64,000 bases of DNA from an uncultured Spirochaetales bacterium (GTDB lineage: Bacteria > Spirochaetota > Spirochaetia > Sphaerochaetales > Sphaerochaetaceae): positions 357,540 through 421,539 of the forward strand of contig CALXKL010000001.1 of assembly GCA_944388965.1 (NCBI GenBank), given 5' to 3'. The translations under genes and the position numbers were made by a program. Of this stretch, positions 34,843-44,124 are shown piece after piece; position 1 is the stretch's first letter; every line of letters begins with the position of its first letter. Below the pieces are notes generated by a model. That model was given only the letters and a program-made list of their open reading frames with translations, searched no databases and had not been told where the DNA came from.

Positions 34843-36093
34843 ATGAACAAGGCATTGCAGGTCCTCTTCGACAGAGGATTCGTCAAGGATTGTACCGATC
34901 TGGATGCGCTGTCCGACCTGATGGACAGCCAGGCGGTCACATTCTATCTGGGAGTCGACCCCTCCGGCAGCTCGATGCACATCGGGCACACCGTTCCCGT
35001 GTATGCCATGAGGCATCTTCAGGAGAACGGCCACAACCCGATCGCACTTGTCGGCGGCGGAACCGGTCTGATCGGCGATCCGTCCGGCAAGACGGAGATG
35101 CGCAAGCTGCTCTCGGTCGAGCAGATCGCCGCCAACGCCGAGGCCCTCAAGGTCCAGTTCGGCAAGATCATCGACTTCAGCGACGATGTGCCGGCAGGCT
35201 GGGGCAGGGCCGTGATGCGCAACAACGCCGACTGGCTGGTCGACCTGAACTACATCACGTTCCTGCGCGACATCGGCCGCTACTTCTCGGTCAACCGCAT
35301 GCTCACCTTCGAAGGGACGAAGCAGCGTCTCGAGAGGGGCCTCAGCTTCATCGAGTTCAACTACCAGCTGCTGCAGTCGTACGACTTCTACATGCTCAAC
35401 AGGAACGAAGGCTGCCGTCTGCAGATCGGCGGCGCCGACCAGTGGGGCAACATCGTTGCGGGAATCGACCTGATCAACCGCACCGGTGGTCCCCAGTGCT
35501 ACGGACTGACGTTCAACCTCGTCATGAGGGCCGACGGCAAGAAGATGGGCAAGAGCGAGAAGGGTGCGATCTTCCTGGACAAGAGCATGTGCCCGGTGTA
35601 CGACTTCTACCAGTACTGGAGGAACGTGCCTGACGACGATGTGGTCAAGTTCATGAAGCTGTTCACATTCATGAGCCTGGATGAGATCGCCGAGTACGCC
35701 GACCCGAAGCGCAACATCAACGAGGCCAAGGAGCGCCTCGCCTGGGAGCAGACGAGGATCATCCACGGCCAGGAGGAGGCGGACAAGGCCCGCGAGGCGG
35801 CACGTGCTCTCTTCTCCGGAGCCGAGGCCAACAGGGAGGGCATCCCGACCGTCGAAGTCGGCAAAAGCGAGCTCGAGGCGGGAATGGGACTTCTCAGTGC
35901 AATGGTCAAGGCCACATTCTGCCGTTCCAACAGCGAGGCGCGTACCATCGTCATGCAGGGCGGAGCCGAGGTCAACGGAGTCAAGGTCACCGATGCCAAG
36001 CGCCAGCTCACGATGGACGATCTGGACGACAAGGGCGAGATCATGCTCAAGGCAGGCAAGAAGAAGTTCTGCCGCCTTGTGCTCAAAGGCTGA
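34843..36093 (+). CDS. tyrS: Tyrosyl-tRNA synthetase
   Basis: The 416-residue protein has FYLGVDPSGSSMHIGHTVPVYA (HIGH as HIGH), VGGGTGLIGDPSGKTEMRKLL, and MGKSEKGAIFLD (KMSKS variant KMGKSEKG), and ends with an S4-like domain (TIVMQGGAEVNGVKVTD). The start is set at ATG 34843 because homologues begin near LQVLFDRGF. It closes the gltX-glyQS-tyrS operon and is followed by a strong terminator. Confidence 0.96.
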   Translation: MNKALQVLFDRGFVKDCTDLDALSDLMDSQAVTFYLGVDPSGSSMHIGHTVPVYAMRHLQENGHNPIALVGGGTGLIGDPSGKTEMRKLLSVEQIAANAEALKVQFGKIIDFSDDVPAGWGRAVMRNNADWLVDLNYITFLRDIGRYFSVNRMLTFEGTKQRLERGLSFIEFNYQLLQSYDFYMLNRNEGCRLQIGGADQWGNIVAGIDLINRTGGPQCYGLTFNLVMRADGKKMGKSEKGAIFLDKSMCPVYDFYQYWRNVPDDDVVKFMKLFTFMSLDEIAEYADPKRNINEAKERLAWEQTRIIHGQEEADKAREAARALFSGAEANREGIPTVEVGKSELEAGMGLLSAMVKATFCRSNSEARTIVMQGGAEVNGVKVTDAKRQLTMDDLDDKGEIMLKAGKKKFCRLVLKG

Positions 36094-36119
36094 GATCATT
36101 CAGCCGGTCACGACATCCG

Positions 36120-36160
36120 ACACACCGGAGGCGCCCATGTTCTCCGGTGTGTGATTTTCT
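36120..36160 (+). terminator. Rho-independent terminator after tyrS
   Basis: ACACACCGGAG (36120-36130) pairs perfectly with CTCCGGTGTGT (36142-36152) around an 11-base loop, followed by GATTTTCT. Confidence 0.85.
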
Positions 36161-36199
36161 CACGCGCCTATCCGCCTCTTTTCTGTTAGACTTGCCCAC

Positions 36200-36868
36200 A
36201 TGAGCAGAAAACGACTTGTACAGATCATCGTCATAGTCCTCATCGTCATCACCCTTGCCGTGCTGTTCTTCGCCAAGCAGTCGGCCAGGGCCGCCGAACT
36301 CTCCCAGCCGGAGGTGACGCTCCCTGCCGCTTCCGCAGCCGCAGAAGGCCATGCGGATTCCGTCATCGTGGAGGCACAGGACGTTCTTGATACCGAGATG
36401 CCGACAGACACGGCCTCAGACATCATCGCTCAGGATGATGCCGCACCCGAGAGCGTTGAGGTGGAGCCCCTGTTCGTCTCGTCGATAGACGAAAAGGTGC
36501 TGCGTTCCTCCGGCATGCCGGTCATGATCCAGTTCTTCTCCACCACCTGCGTGCCGTGCATGTCGATGATGGACGACCTGAGGGCCTTCTACAGCGAGAA
36601 CTACGGTCGCGTGAAGGTCGTCGCGCTCAACATCGAGGAGTATCCCGAGGCGGCGATGGACTATCCTGTTGTAGTGGTGCCGACCCAGCTCTTCTTCACG
36701 AGCGAAGGCGAGCTGTATGTGCCAAGCAGCCGCATCAGGGCATCGGTGGGAGGCTTCGCATCGTTCGTCTACACCGATACCCAGGAGCTTGCCTATGTCG
36801 TTCACCAGGGTGTGCTGGACAAGGAGCAGATGGAGCGCATCGCCGCCGATGCAGGAGCCGAGCCATGA
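36200..36868 (+). CDS. Membrane-anchored periplasmic thioredoxin-like protein
   Basis: The 222-residue protein has an N-terminal membrane helix (LVQIIVIVLIVITLAVLFF), then a linker rich in Ala, Glu and Asp, and a thioredoxin domain with active site QFFSTTCVPCMSMMDDL (CVPC, about residues 114-117) and a cis-Pro region VVVPTQLFF. The domain should face the periplasm and take or give electrons through the CVPC pair. The adjacent CcdA-like gene overlaps by four bases (ATGA), so the pair is likely a reductive relay. A TAGACT box lies 7 bases before the ATG with no ribosome binding site or clear -35 box. Confidence 0.82.
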   Translation: MSRKRLVQIIVIVLIVITLAVLFFAKQSARAAELSQPEVTLPAASAAAEGHADSVIVEAQDVLDTEMPTDTASDIIAQDDAAPESVEVEPLFVSSIDEKVLRSSGMPVMIQFFSTTCVPCMSMMDDLRAFYSENYGRVKVVALNIEEYPEAAMDYPVVVVPTQLFFTSEGELYVPSSRIRASVGGFASFVYTDTQELAYVVHQGVLDKEQMERIAADAGAEP

Positions 36869-37554
36869 TCGACGGCATCCTCTCGACTCTATCCGCGCTG
36901 ATGGATCCATCCAGCCCGTGGATCTACCTGATAGCATTCACAGGAGGGCTTCTGGCATCCTTCTTGCCATGCTCCCTGTCATCGCTTCCTCTTGTCATAG
37001 GCTACGTCTCGGGAGGAAGAAGGGACACTAGAAGCGCCTTCCGCCTCTCCCTGGTGTTCGCCATCGGCATGGCTGTGACGTACACCGTCCTTGCCACGGT
37101 CGCACTCGCTCTGGGGTCTCTGATCGGATCTACCAGCCGGATCTGGTACATGGTCCTTGCAGTTCTCACGCTTCTGATGGCCCTTCAGCTGTCGGGCCTT
37201 TTCACGATCATTCCGGCAAGCAATCTGCAGACGAGGAACACGAAGCGCGGCTATTTCGGCGCACTGGTTGCGGGACTGCTTTCAGGAGTGTTCTCATCCC
37301 CGTGCTCCACACCCGTGCTCGTCGCACTGCTCTCGATAGCAAGCGTCAGCGGTTCCGTGTGGATATCGGCGTTTCTACTGTTGTGCTATTCGGTCGGCTA
37401 CAGCATCCTGTCTGTTGTCGCCGGAACGTTTGCGGGCTTCGTGACGAAGCTCTCCTCGTCATCGGCCTACGGCAAGGCGGGAAAAGTCGTATCCATCATC
37501 CTTGCCATTGCTCTGCTGATGCTGTCGTTCTACCTGTTCTATCAGGCATTCTGA
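36865..37554 (+). CDS. ccdA: CcdA/DsbD-type membrane electron carrier
   Basis: The 229-residue protein has six hydrophobic segments and two conserved proline-flanked cysteines: GGLLASFLPCSLSSLPLVIGYV in the first helix and LLSGVFSSPCSTPVLVALL in the fourth. This is the CcdA arrangement, which carries reducing power from cytoplasmic thioredoxin across the membrane. Its partner is almost certainly the thioredoxin encoded immediately upstream with a four-base overlap. Target proteins (c-type cytochromes, peroxidases or oxidised envelope proteins) are not in the window. Its 3' end overlaps the convergent CPBP gene by 59 bases. Confidence 0.85.
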   Translation: MIDGILSTLSALMDPSSPWIYLIAFTGGLLASFLPCSLSSLPLVIGYVSGGRRDTRSAFRLSLVFAIGMAVTYTVLATVALALGSLIGSTSRIWYMVLAVLTLLMALQLSGLFTIIPASNLQTRNTKRGYFGALVAGLLSGVFSSPCSTPVLVALLSIASVSGSVWISAFLLLCYSVGYSILSVVAGTFAGFVTKLSSSSAYGKAGKVVSIILAIALLMLSFYLFYQAF

Positions 37555-38335
37555 GGTGTAGCAGCCATAGGGTCAGGAATATCGCGGCAAGCTGGACGTA
37601 CAGCAACGCGATACCAGGAGGGGTCTCCTGCATGAACAGGGGCAGAGTGTCGTAGACGCAGCCGGGGTAGCCCATGAAGAGGGCGACGAAGATGTTGTTC
37701 GCGCTGTGGGCCGCCCAGCTGAGCTCGAATCCCCTGTCTCTCACGCAGACAAGTGTGGAAAGCAATGCGAAGAGGAAGTAGTAGGCGGCCAGAGGGAGTG
37801 CAGGATACATGTCCCACTCTGGGCTGGCCCAGTGCAGCAGGGTGAAGAGCGCGGCGCAGGCAAGCGTTGTGACCGCCAGCGTCCTCTTTGAGCATATGAA
37901 GGCCTGCGGCATTACCATCCTGGCGATGATGGAACGGGTGAAGAGCTCCTCTAGCAGACATTGCAGCGGCGTGATGACGAGAACTGCGGCGTAGAGCGGC
38001 AGACGTTCTGGAAGAGGTGCATGCACCGCTTCGGCATCGCCGAAGATGAACGAAGTCAGCGCCAGGATTCCAAGCGTCGACATGAAGGCTGCGACGAGTC
38101 TTGCCCTGTCCAGTCCGAGTCCGTCGCAGACCAGGTATATCGTCCTCTTCCTGAGTAGAAGACGGGTCAAGGGAACCAGAAGCGCAAGGGCGATGAGATG
38201 AATGAGGTTCAGGTCGATGAATGCGGCAAGCCGGGAAGGGAATACAGTCGTCACCATCATGGACAGCACTGGGTAGGCGCATACGGCGAAGACGAATGGA
38301 ATGATGATGAGTGCGATGAGCATAAGTGCGTGCAT
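37496..38335 (-). CDS. CPBP-family intramembrane metalloprotease
   Basis: The protein, about 279 residues, has several membrane segments and the CPBP motifs: LLEELFTRSIIARMVM (EExxxR-like; EELFTR), ALFTLLHWASPEW (H in motif 2) and SWAAHSANNIFVALF (HxxxN in motif 3). Members resemble CAAX prenyl proteases and bacteriocin immunity proteins; substrate unknown. ATG 38333-38335 is preferred because AAGGA sits 8 bases upstream; ATG 38359 is an alternative that adds eight residues. The last 59 bases overlap ccdA on the other strand. Confidence 0.78.
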   Translation of the reverse strand: MHALMLIALIIIPFVFAVCAYPVLSMMVTTVFPSRLAAFIDLNLIHLIALALLVPLTRLLLRKRTIYLVCDGLGLDRARLVAAFMSTLGILALTSFIFGDAEAVHAPLPERLPLYAAVLVITPLQCLLEELFTRSIIARMVMPQAFICSKRTLAVTTLACAALFTLLHWASPEWDMYPALPLAAYYFLFALLSTLVCVRDRGFELSWAAHSANNIFVALFMGYPGCVYDTLPLFMQETPPGIALLYVQLAAIFLTLWLLHLRMPDRTGRTTASAEQWQG

Positions 38336-38380
38336 GACAGTGTCCTTGCATGTTAGCATATATGGTCATGGAGGTGGAAT

Positions 38381-40870
38381 GTGAGAGAAAGACTCTTCGG
38401 CATTCTCGATGCCGACGACTCGGTGCTCGTCCTGCCGACACAGCGTTCGGTCAGGGACCTTCTCGTCGATTATGCCAGAAGCCGCCGCACCAGCGTGTCG
38501 GCCGGAAGGGCGGTCAGCTTCGACGAGTTCAGCGCCCTGTTCGACGTCACGGTTCCGGAGGGCAGAAGGGCGGACGGCCTCTCCCGCGCCCTGTTCGCAT
38601 CCACCTACCTGGACGACTACCCGGACGCCCTGGGCTATCTCTACAACCCTGCGTTTCCCGACTCGCGTGAGCGCTTCGTGTCGTTCATCGCCTCGACTCT
38701 TCCATCGCTTGGCGCCACGATGCCGCATTTCAACGACGTGACGCTGTATCGTGACGTGATGAGACTGAAGGAGGCATACACGCACTTCATGGCCAGGTAT
38801 GGGCTGTATGAGCCCAGCTGGATCGAGAAGAGCGGAGCTGCATTCCGTGGTGACAGGTCGAAGACATGGTACCTGGTGTGTCCTTCCTGCGAGGTCAACA
38901 TGCTGCGCCTGGTCGACCAGATCGGCCATTGCGATTTCATCAGGTGCATCGAGCCCGAAGGCTCATCGCCGGTCCGCATGAGACTGTACGACAACGAGAG
39001 GGCGGAGCTGGAGGCCGTCTTCCGCCGTCTGGAGGAGCTCAGGAGGGAAGGTGCCGACATGGGCGACATCATACTCTCCACACCGGACGTCGAGCGCCTG
39101 AGAGGTTATCTGGAACTCGAGGCGGCCAGGCGGGACATCCCTCTGTCCTTCGAGAACGACGGACCCGTGTCGAGGACGAAGGTTGGACGTTTCCTGACCT
39201 CGATAGTACAGCTCGAGAGGACCCGCTACGACTTTCCTGTCATGGAACGCCTGCTTCTCGACTCCAGTCTGCCGTACACCGAAGAGAGCGCATCGCTGAA
39301 CCGCGCTCTGGTGGAAGCCATGTGTGAAGCGGGCCTGGTCGACGACAGCGCACACGATCTTGCATCCCGCCTTCCCAGAAAGGAAGGGGACCATCTCAGG
39401 CGTATCCAGAAGCATGTGGCCGCCATCGTCTCGTCCAGACGAAGCGGAAGGATGATGAGCTCTCTCCAGGGCCTGGCCACATACCTGTTTGGCGAGAGAC
39501 AGTTCCGCGACTACGAGAGTGACAGCGAGGTCTATTCGTTCATCATGGACGCGTTCTCGTCGTTCAGTGGAATCGTCGACCTGTTCGAGGATGGCGTCGA
39601 CGGACTGTTCTCCCTGTTCGTCGACACGCTTTCGAGAATGGAATACGTGTCGCAGCACCGCAGGGACGGCGTCCGCGTGTTCTCCTATTCCCACGACTAT
39701 CAGATCGCGGCCCGCCACAGGTTCGTCTTCGCCCTGGGGGATGAGAACACCAGAGTGGAGTACAGGGACTACGCCTTCCTCGAGGACGGCGAGGTCGAAG
39801 GGCGTCGTGTGTACAGCTCCTCGGATGCGCTTCTGGACTGCTATCGTCTGCTTGAGGGCGATGTGTGGATGTCGGGAAGCCAGCAGACATATGCAGGGCA
39901 GAGCATGGCCCCCTTCCATCTCTCGAGCCAAGGCCTCGTGGACCCATGCGAGGCGGATGATATGCCCACAGGGCATCTCGAGGGCGAGCTGAGGAGCGCT
40001 GCGGTGGCACGGCGCTTCATGCCGCAGGCGGCAGACCGCAGTCTGACCGGAACCATGCGTACCGTGCCGTTCATTCCCGAGAAGGGCCTTTCCTATTCCA
40101 TGGTGTCTACTTATGCCCGCTGTCCGTTTTCCAGCGCCGCGAGGAATCTCATGCATCTCGAGGCCGGCACGTGGTCGCCGCAGGAGTACGACCCGATGCA
40201 GGCCGGAATCTTCCTGCATTCGGTCATTGAGCGCTTTCTGCAGGCACATCTGAAGAAGCCTCTCCTTTCATGCGAGCTGGATGCCTATGCGAGCGAAATC
40301 GCCGGCATATTCGACCAGGAGATCTCGGAATACGGCTTCTCGACGTATGTCCGCCGCTTCCTGCGCTCCACGTGTCTTGAAGGACTGCAGGACATCCCGC
40401 GTCTGCTCCTGGAGCGCTATGAAGGCATACTGATGGTCGAGGCGGTGGAGAAGCCGGTTGCCGCCGCCGGGATGAACGGGCGCATGGATGCCGTGTTCTC
40501 GAGCGGCGACGACACGATACTCGTCGACTTCAAGACGAATGCACCGCCTGACGACAGACGCTACCAGCTTCTGATGTACCGCATGATGATGCAGGAGGAG
40601 GGTGAGGTCGTGGATGCCTCCAACCTGATCTACTACTGCATAAGAAGACGCGAGGACGCGGGGCATCTGGTGAACGAGATACCGCTCTCGCGTTCATCCG
40701 GAAAGGCCGACGAAGCGAAGCTGGAGGCTCGGCTGGAACTGCTTGAGAGCGATATGAAGGCGACACTTGAAGGCTTCGGGAAGGGGGAGTGGATGACGAC
40801 TGACGACTTTGGCGGCTGCACGCACTGCGATGTGCGCCCGCTGTGCAGAAGGAGGTTCGTGACGGCATGA
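38381..40870 (+). CDS. AddB-like PD-(D/E)XK nuclease with Fe-S cysteines
   Basis: The 829-residue protein has a degenerate helicase-like N-terminal two thirds and a C-terminal nuclease domain. The nuclease shows GMNGRMDAVF (motif with the first Asp), ILVDFKTNAP (D-x-K) and YQLLMYRMMM, as in AddB/RecB-type nucleases. Four cysteines frame it as in the AddB iron-staple: one in YARCPFSSAA and three in GGCTHCDVRPLC. No Walker A is evident, as for AddB subunits with inactivated helicase domains. The GTG start has GGAGG just upstream. Its stop overlaps the AddA-like start, so the two probably form a double-strand-break end-processing enzyme. Confidence 0.82.
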   Translation: MRERLFGILDADDSVLVLPTQRSVRDLLVDYARSRRTSVSAGRAVSFDEFSALFDVTVPEGRRADGLSRALFASTYLDDYPDALGYLYNPAFPDSRERFVSFIASTLPSLGATMPHFNDVTLYRDVMRLKEAYTHFMARYGLYEPSWIEKSGAAFRGDRSKTWYLVCPSCEVNMLRLVDQIGHCDFIRCIEPEGSSPVRMRLYDNERAELEAVFRRLEELRREGADMGDIILSTPDVERLRGYLELEAARRDIPLSFENDGPVSRTKVGRFLTSIVQLERTRYDFPVMERLLLDSSLPYTEESASLNRALVEAMCEAGLVDDSAHDLASRLPRKEGDHLRRIQKHVAAIVSSRRSGRMMSSLQGLATYLFGERQFRDYESDSEVYSFIMDAFSSFSGIVDLFEDGVDGLFSLFVDTLSRMEYVSQHRRDGVRVFSYSHDYQIAARHRFVFALGDENTRVEYRDYAFLEDGEVEGRRVYSSSDALLDCYRLLEGDVWMSGSQQTYAGQSMAPFHLSSQGLVDPCEADDMPTGHLEGELRSAAVARRFMPQAADRSLTGTMRTVPFIPEKGLSYSMVSTYARCPFSSAARNLMHLEAGTWSPQEYDPMQAGIFLHSVIERFLQAHLKKPLLSCELDAYASEIAGIFDQEISEYGFSTYVRRFLRSTCLEGLQDIPRLLLERYEGILMVEAVEKPVAAAGMNGRMDAVFSSGDDTILVDFKTNAPPDDRRYQLLMYRMMMQEEGEVVDASNLIYYCIRRREDAGHLVNEIPLSRSSGKADEAKLEARLELLESDMKATLEGFGKGEWMTTDDFGGCTHCDVRPLCRRRFVTA

Positions 40871-43800
40871 AGCGTGATGATCTTCTTTCATTGGTCGAGC
40901 GCGTCGACCCGAAACGGAAGCTGAACGAGGAGCAGATCGCAGCCATCCTCAGCGACCGGAACACCGTCGTGTCGGCCGGAGCCGGAAGCGGCAAGACGAC
41001 CGTGCTTTCGATCCGCTTCCTGCGTCTTGTCGCCCAGTCGCTTGCGTATCCCGACCAGATACTCACCCTCACGTTCACCCGCAAGGCCGCACTCGAGATG
41101 AACAGCCGCATCAAGGCGCTTGTCAGCCGTGCCCCATCGATTCCCGACGAGGTCAAGGCCAGGATGGGGGACGCGGTCATCGCGACGCTGGATTCCTTCC
41201 TGACCAGGATCGTCCGTCTGGACTGCACCAGGTACGGAATTGCACGCGACTTCACCATAGAGGACGGCAGCGACCGCCGCGACCGTGTGCGTCGTCTCGC
41301 ATCCGCCTTCATGGAGGATCCGGCAAACAGCCGCGAGATGGAGGCCCTTTCCTCGATATACACGCCTCAGACGCTCATAGACGACTTCTTCATGACGCTC
41401 GATGCCCATATCGTGCTCGCCTCGGACTACAGGGCGGTGGATGTGGACGAGTGGATGCGCTCCAGGCTGAAGGATGAGATGGCGTCTGTCAGGCAGGCCT
41501 GTCTGGACTGCCTGACCCATCTTGAGAGTGCCAGGAGCGAAGCCAACAGGAATCTCGCCGCCTCTCTCGTCGATGTCGTGTCGGACGGCCGAGTCGTGGA
41601 GGTCGATGCGAAGTTCAATGCCCGCAGCGTCGCCGGAGATGACAGGGCGTGGATCGACAAGTGGCGCACCGTGTTCCCCCGCTATCAGGCCATCGCATCG
41701 GCTCTGTGCGTAGAGGGTGTGGACGTGCTTCAGACGGCATTGGAGAAGTTCTCGCGCCTGGTGTTCGACGAGAAGCGCAGGAACGCTTGCCTGACGTTCT
41801 CCGACGTCTCATCCCTCGCCATAGACATACTTGTCCACAACACCGCTGTGAGACGGCATTTCAAGTCGGCCTTCCGCTACATAATGATAGACGAGTTCCA
41901 GGACAACAACAGCCTGCAGCGCGATCTGCTGTTCCTGCTTGCGGAGAGAAGCGACCTGATGTGCGAAGGAAGGATTCCGCATGTGGACGAGCTGGAGGGC
42001 GACAAGCTCTTCTTCGTCGGCGACGAGAAGCAGAGCATATACCTCTTCCGAGGTGCGGACGTGTCGGTCTTCCGTGCCCTCCAGGACGAGATCGCATCCT
42101 CGGGTGGCGTCACGCTGAACCTGTCCACGAACTACCGTAGCAGTGCGGACCTGATAAGACACTTCAACGGGGTCTTCGAATCCGTATTCCAGGATGCATC
42201 CAGGGCCTATGAGGCCCGCTTCGAGGAGACCAGGGCAGGCCGTGGCGGGGATGATGGCAGCATCACTCTGCTGTGCGGTGACAGGAACGTGCTCAGAAGC
42301 ACCGATGACGGACTTGCAGCCGACGAGAAGGAGGCATGGGCCGTCGCCGACCTTGTCTCAAGGATGCTCTCGGGCGACGACTTCCTCATCGATGGAAGAC
42401 GTCCCGCTGCGGGCGACATCGCCATCCTGTTCGCGAAGACCAGCTACCAGGTGTCGTTCGAGATCGCGCTCAAGAGACGTGGCATACCTTTCCAGACCAC
42501 GGTGGTCAAAAGCCTGATGCAGCAGGCCATGAGCAGCGACTTCTACTGTCTGCTGCAGTCTCTGGTGCACCCTGATGATGCCCTGGCGCTTGCGTCCGTC
42601 CTCAGAGGCCCGTTCGCCAGGATCTCGGATGGAGGGATCATCGCGCTGATGAACGGTGATGACGGGCAATCCCTCGACCAGGAGGATGCCAAGCATTACC
42701 AGTCGTATCTGGAATTCGCGAACGAGGTCCGCTTGCGCTGCTTCTCGACATCGCTTGCATCCCTCGTGTCATACATCTTCTACGAGGGCGGCTACTACGC
42801 CTATCTGCAGACCAGGAGCGACTGGCAGGGCTACGAGGAGCATTTCGAGTATCTTCTGGCCTATGCGCTCTCATATGACAGCAGACAGCTCTCTCTGACC
42901 GACTATCTTGCATTCCTGCGCGACAACCTCGCATCACGTTCGAAACTGGACGAGGTGGCGCATCTGCATCTGAAGAGGCAGGGCGTGCAGATGATGACAA
43001 TCCACGCCTCCAAGGGACTCGAATTCCCGATCGTGATCCTCGCCTCCTGCGGGCTCAGGGACAACCCCGTGGCCAGATCGAACGTGTTCGAGTACGAAGG
43101 GCATCTGGTCGCGACGACCTCCAGGGACCTTGGCCGTTTTCTGGATGCCGAACGCCGTGACCGCGAGGCGGCAGAGGCCAGACGACTGCTGTACGTCGGC
43201 ATGACAAGGGTCGAGAGACATCTGGTCGTCAGCGGGCTGTACGCCGTCAAGAAGGATGGCGGTCTGGACGAAAGGGGCGGGGTGTTCTTCAACTCGTACC
43301 TCAGGGCGGTCGGATTCGATCCTCTGGGAGGTTGCTGTCGTATGGGAGAGGTCGAAGTTCTGGAGATCCCTTCGACAATCCCAGAGGACTCGTATGAGCG
43401 TCCCGTATCGCATCTGGAGGAGCTGGAGAGGGAGGCTTCAGAGCATGTCGAGCAGGCCTTCTCCTGCCGCATCCGCACGGCGAGGCCGAGCGGGGAGGAT
43501 GAATTCATTGAGGATGGAACGCCTCTTGCCTCCATTCCGTCCGATGCCCTTGCTCCTGACAGCGCACTCTTCGGCACCGCAGTCCATGCATACCTCGAGC
43601 TGTCGCTGAAAGGAAAGGACGTCGAGGGTGCATTCACGCACCCGATGTTCTCCGGAGCAGGCGCTTCCGTCTACAGGAAGGACGTGGCATCGCTTGCCTC
43701 CTCATTCCTCTCCTCGAGGCTATGGTCGTCTCTCAAAGGAAGACCCTTCTACAGCGAGTACCGCTTCTTCTCATACAGCGATGCCGAGGATGTGGTGTAT

Positions 43801-44031
43801 GAAGGGGTGGTGGACCTGCTTGTCGACCTGGGCGACAGGATGCTGGTCGTGGACTACAAGAGCGACAGGACATGGAGCGCCGAGCGCCACAAGGCGCAGG
43901 TCGTCAGGTATCTGTCAGCCATGGAGGACGTGTTCCACAAGCCGTGCATAGGCACCCTGTTCTATCTCAGGGGAGGCTTGGACCAGGTGTACTGGAACAG
44001 CGAGGGTAGGGAGGTCGACTTCCAGATGTGA
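40867..44031 (+). CDS. AddA/RecB-like UvrD-type helicase-nuclease
   Basis: The 1054-residue protein has superfamily 1A helicase motifs: VVSAGAGSGKTTVLSIRFLRLV (Walker A), ILTLTFTRKAALEM (Ia), YIMIDEFQDNN (II), FFVGDEKQSIYLFRGAD (III), LSTNYRSS (IV), MTIHASKGLEFPIVILASC (V), RRLLYVGMTRVERHLVV (VI). The C-terminal part reads VVDLLVDLGDRMLVVDYKSDRTW, with the nuclease Asp and D-x-K. It should unwind and resect double-strand-break ends with the AddB-like partner. The start is set at ATG 40867, inside the previous stop (ATGA). Confidence 0.88.
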   Translation: MKRDDLLSLVERVDPKRKLNEEQIAAILSDRNTVVSAGAGSGKTTVLSIRFLRLVAQSLAYPDQILTLTFTRKAALEMNSRIKALVSRAPSIPDEVKARMGDAVIATLDSFLTRIVRLDCTRYGIARDFTIEDGSDRRDRVRRLASAFMEDPANSREMEALSSIYTPQTLIDDFFMTLDAHIVLASDYRAVDVDEWMRSRLKDEMASVRQACLDCLTHLESARSEANRNLAASLVDVVSDGRVVEVDAKFNARSVAGDDRAWIDKWRTVFPRYQAIASALCVEGVDVLQTALEKFSRLVFDEKRRNACLTFSDVSSLAIDILVHNTAVRRHFKSAFRYIMIDEFQDNNSLQRDLLFLLAERSDLMCEGRIPHVDELEGDKLFFVGDEKQSIYLFRGADVSVFRALQDEIASSGGVTLNLSTNYRSSADLIRHFNGVFESVFQDASRAYEARFEETRAGRGGDDGSITLLCGDRNVLRSTDDGLAADEKEAWAVADLVSRMLSGDDFLIDGRRPAAGDIAILFAKTSYQVSFEIALKRRGIPFQTTVVKSLMQQAMSSDFYCLLQSLVHPDDALALASVLRGPFARISDGGIIALMNGDDGQSLDQEDAKHYQSYLEFANEVRLRCFSTSLASLVSYIFYEGGYYAYLQTRSDWQGYEEHFEYLLAYALSYDSRQLSLTDYLAFLRDNLASRSKLDEVAHLHLKRQGVQMMTIHASKGLEFPIVILASCGLRDNPVARSNVFEYEGHLVATTSRDLGRFLDAERRDREAAEARRLLYVGMTRVERHLVVSGLYAVKKDGGLDERGGVFFNSYLRAVGFDPLGGCCRMGEVEVLEIPSTIPEDSYERPVSHLEELEREASEHVEQAFSCRIRTARPSGEDEFIEDGTPLASIPSDALAPDSALFGTAVHAYLELSLKGKDVEGAFTHPMFSGAGASVYRKDVASLASSFLSSRLWSSLKGRPFYSEYRFFSYSDAEDVVYEGVVDLLVDLGDRMLVVDYKSDRTWSAERHKAQVVRYLSAMEDVFHKPCIGTLFYLRGGLDQVYWNSEGREVDFQM

Positions 44032-44068
44032 ATGCGTCTGCCTTTGCCTGTGATGAGATGAAAGAGAA

Positions 44069-44098
44069 GAAGGGAGCCGGCTGTCGTCGGCTCCCTTC
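44069..44098. terminator. Terminator hairpin between convergent addA-like and adhE genes
   Basis: GAAGGGAGCCG (44069-44079) pairs perfectly with CGGCTCCCTTC (44088-44098), 8-base loop. On the minus strand it is followed by TTCTCTTTC, on the plus strand by GTTCATTGC, so it probably stops adhE transcription better. Confidence 0.75.
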
Positions 44099-44124
44099 GT
44101 TCATTGCTTCTGATGTTTCAGGAC

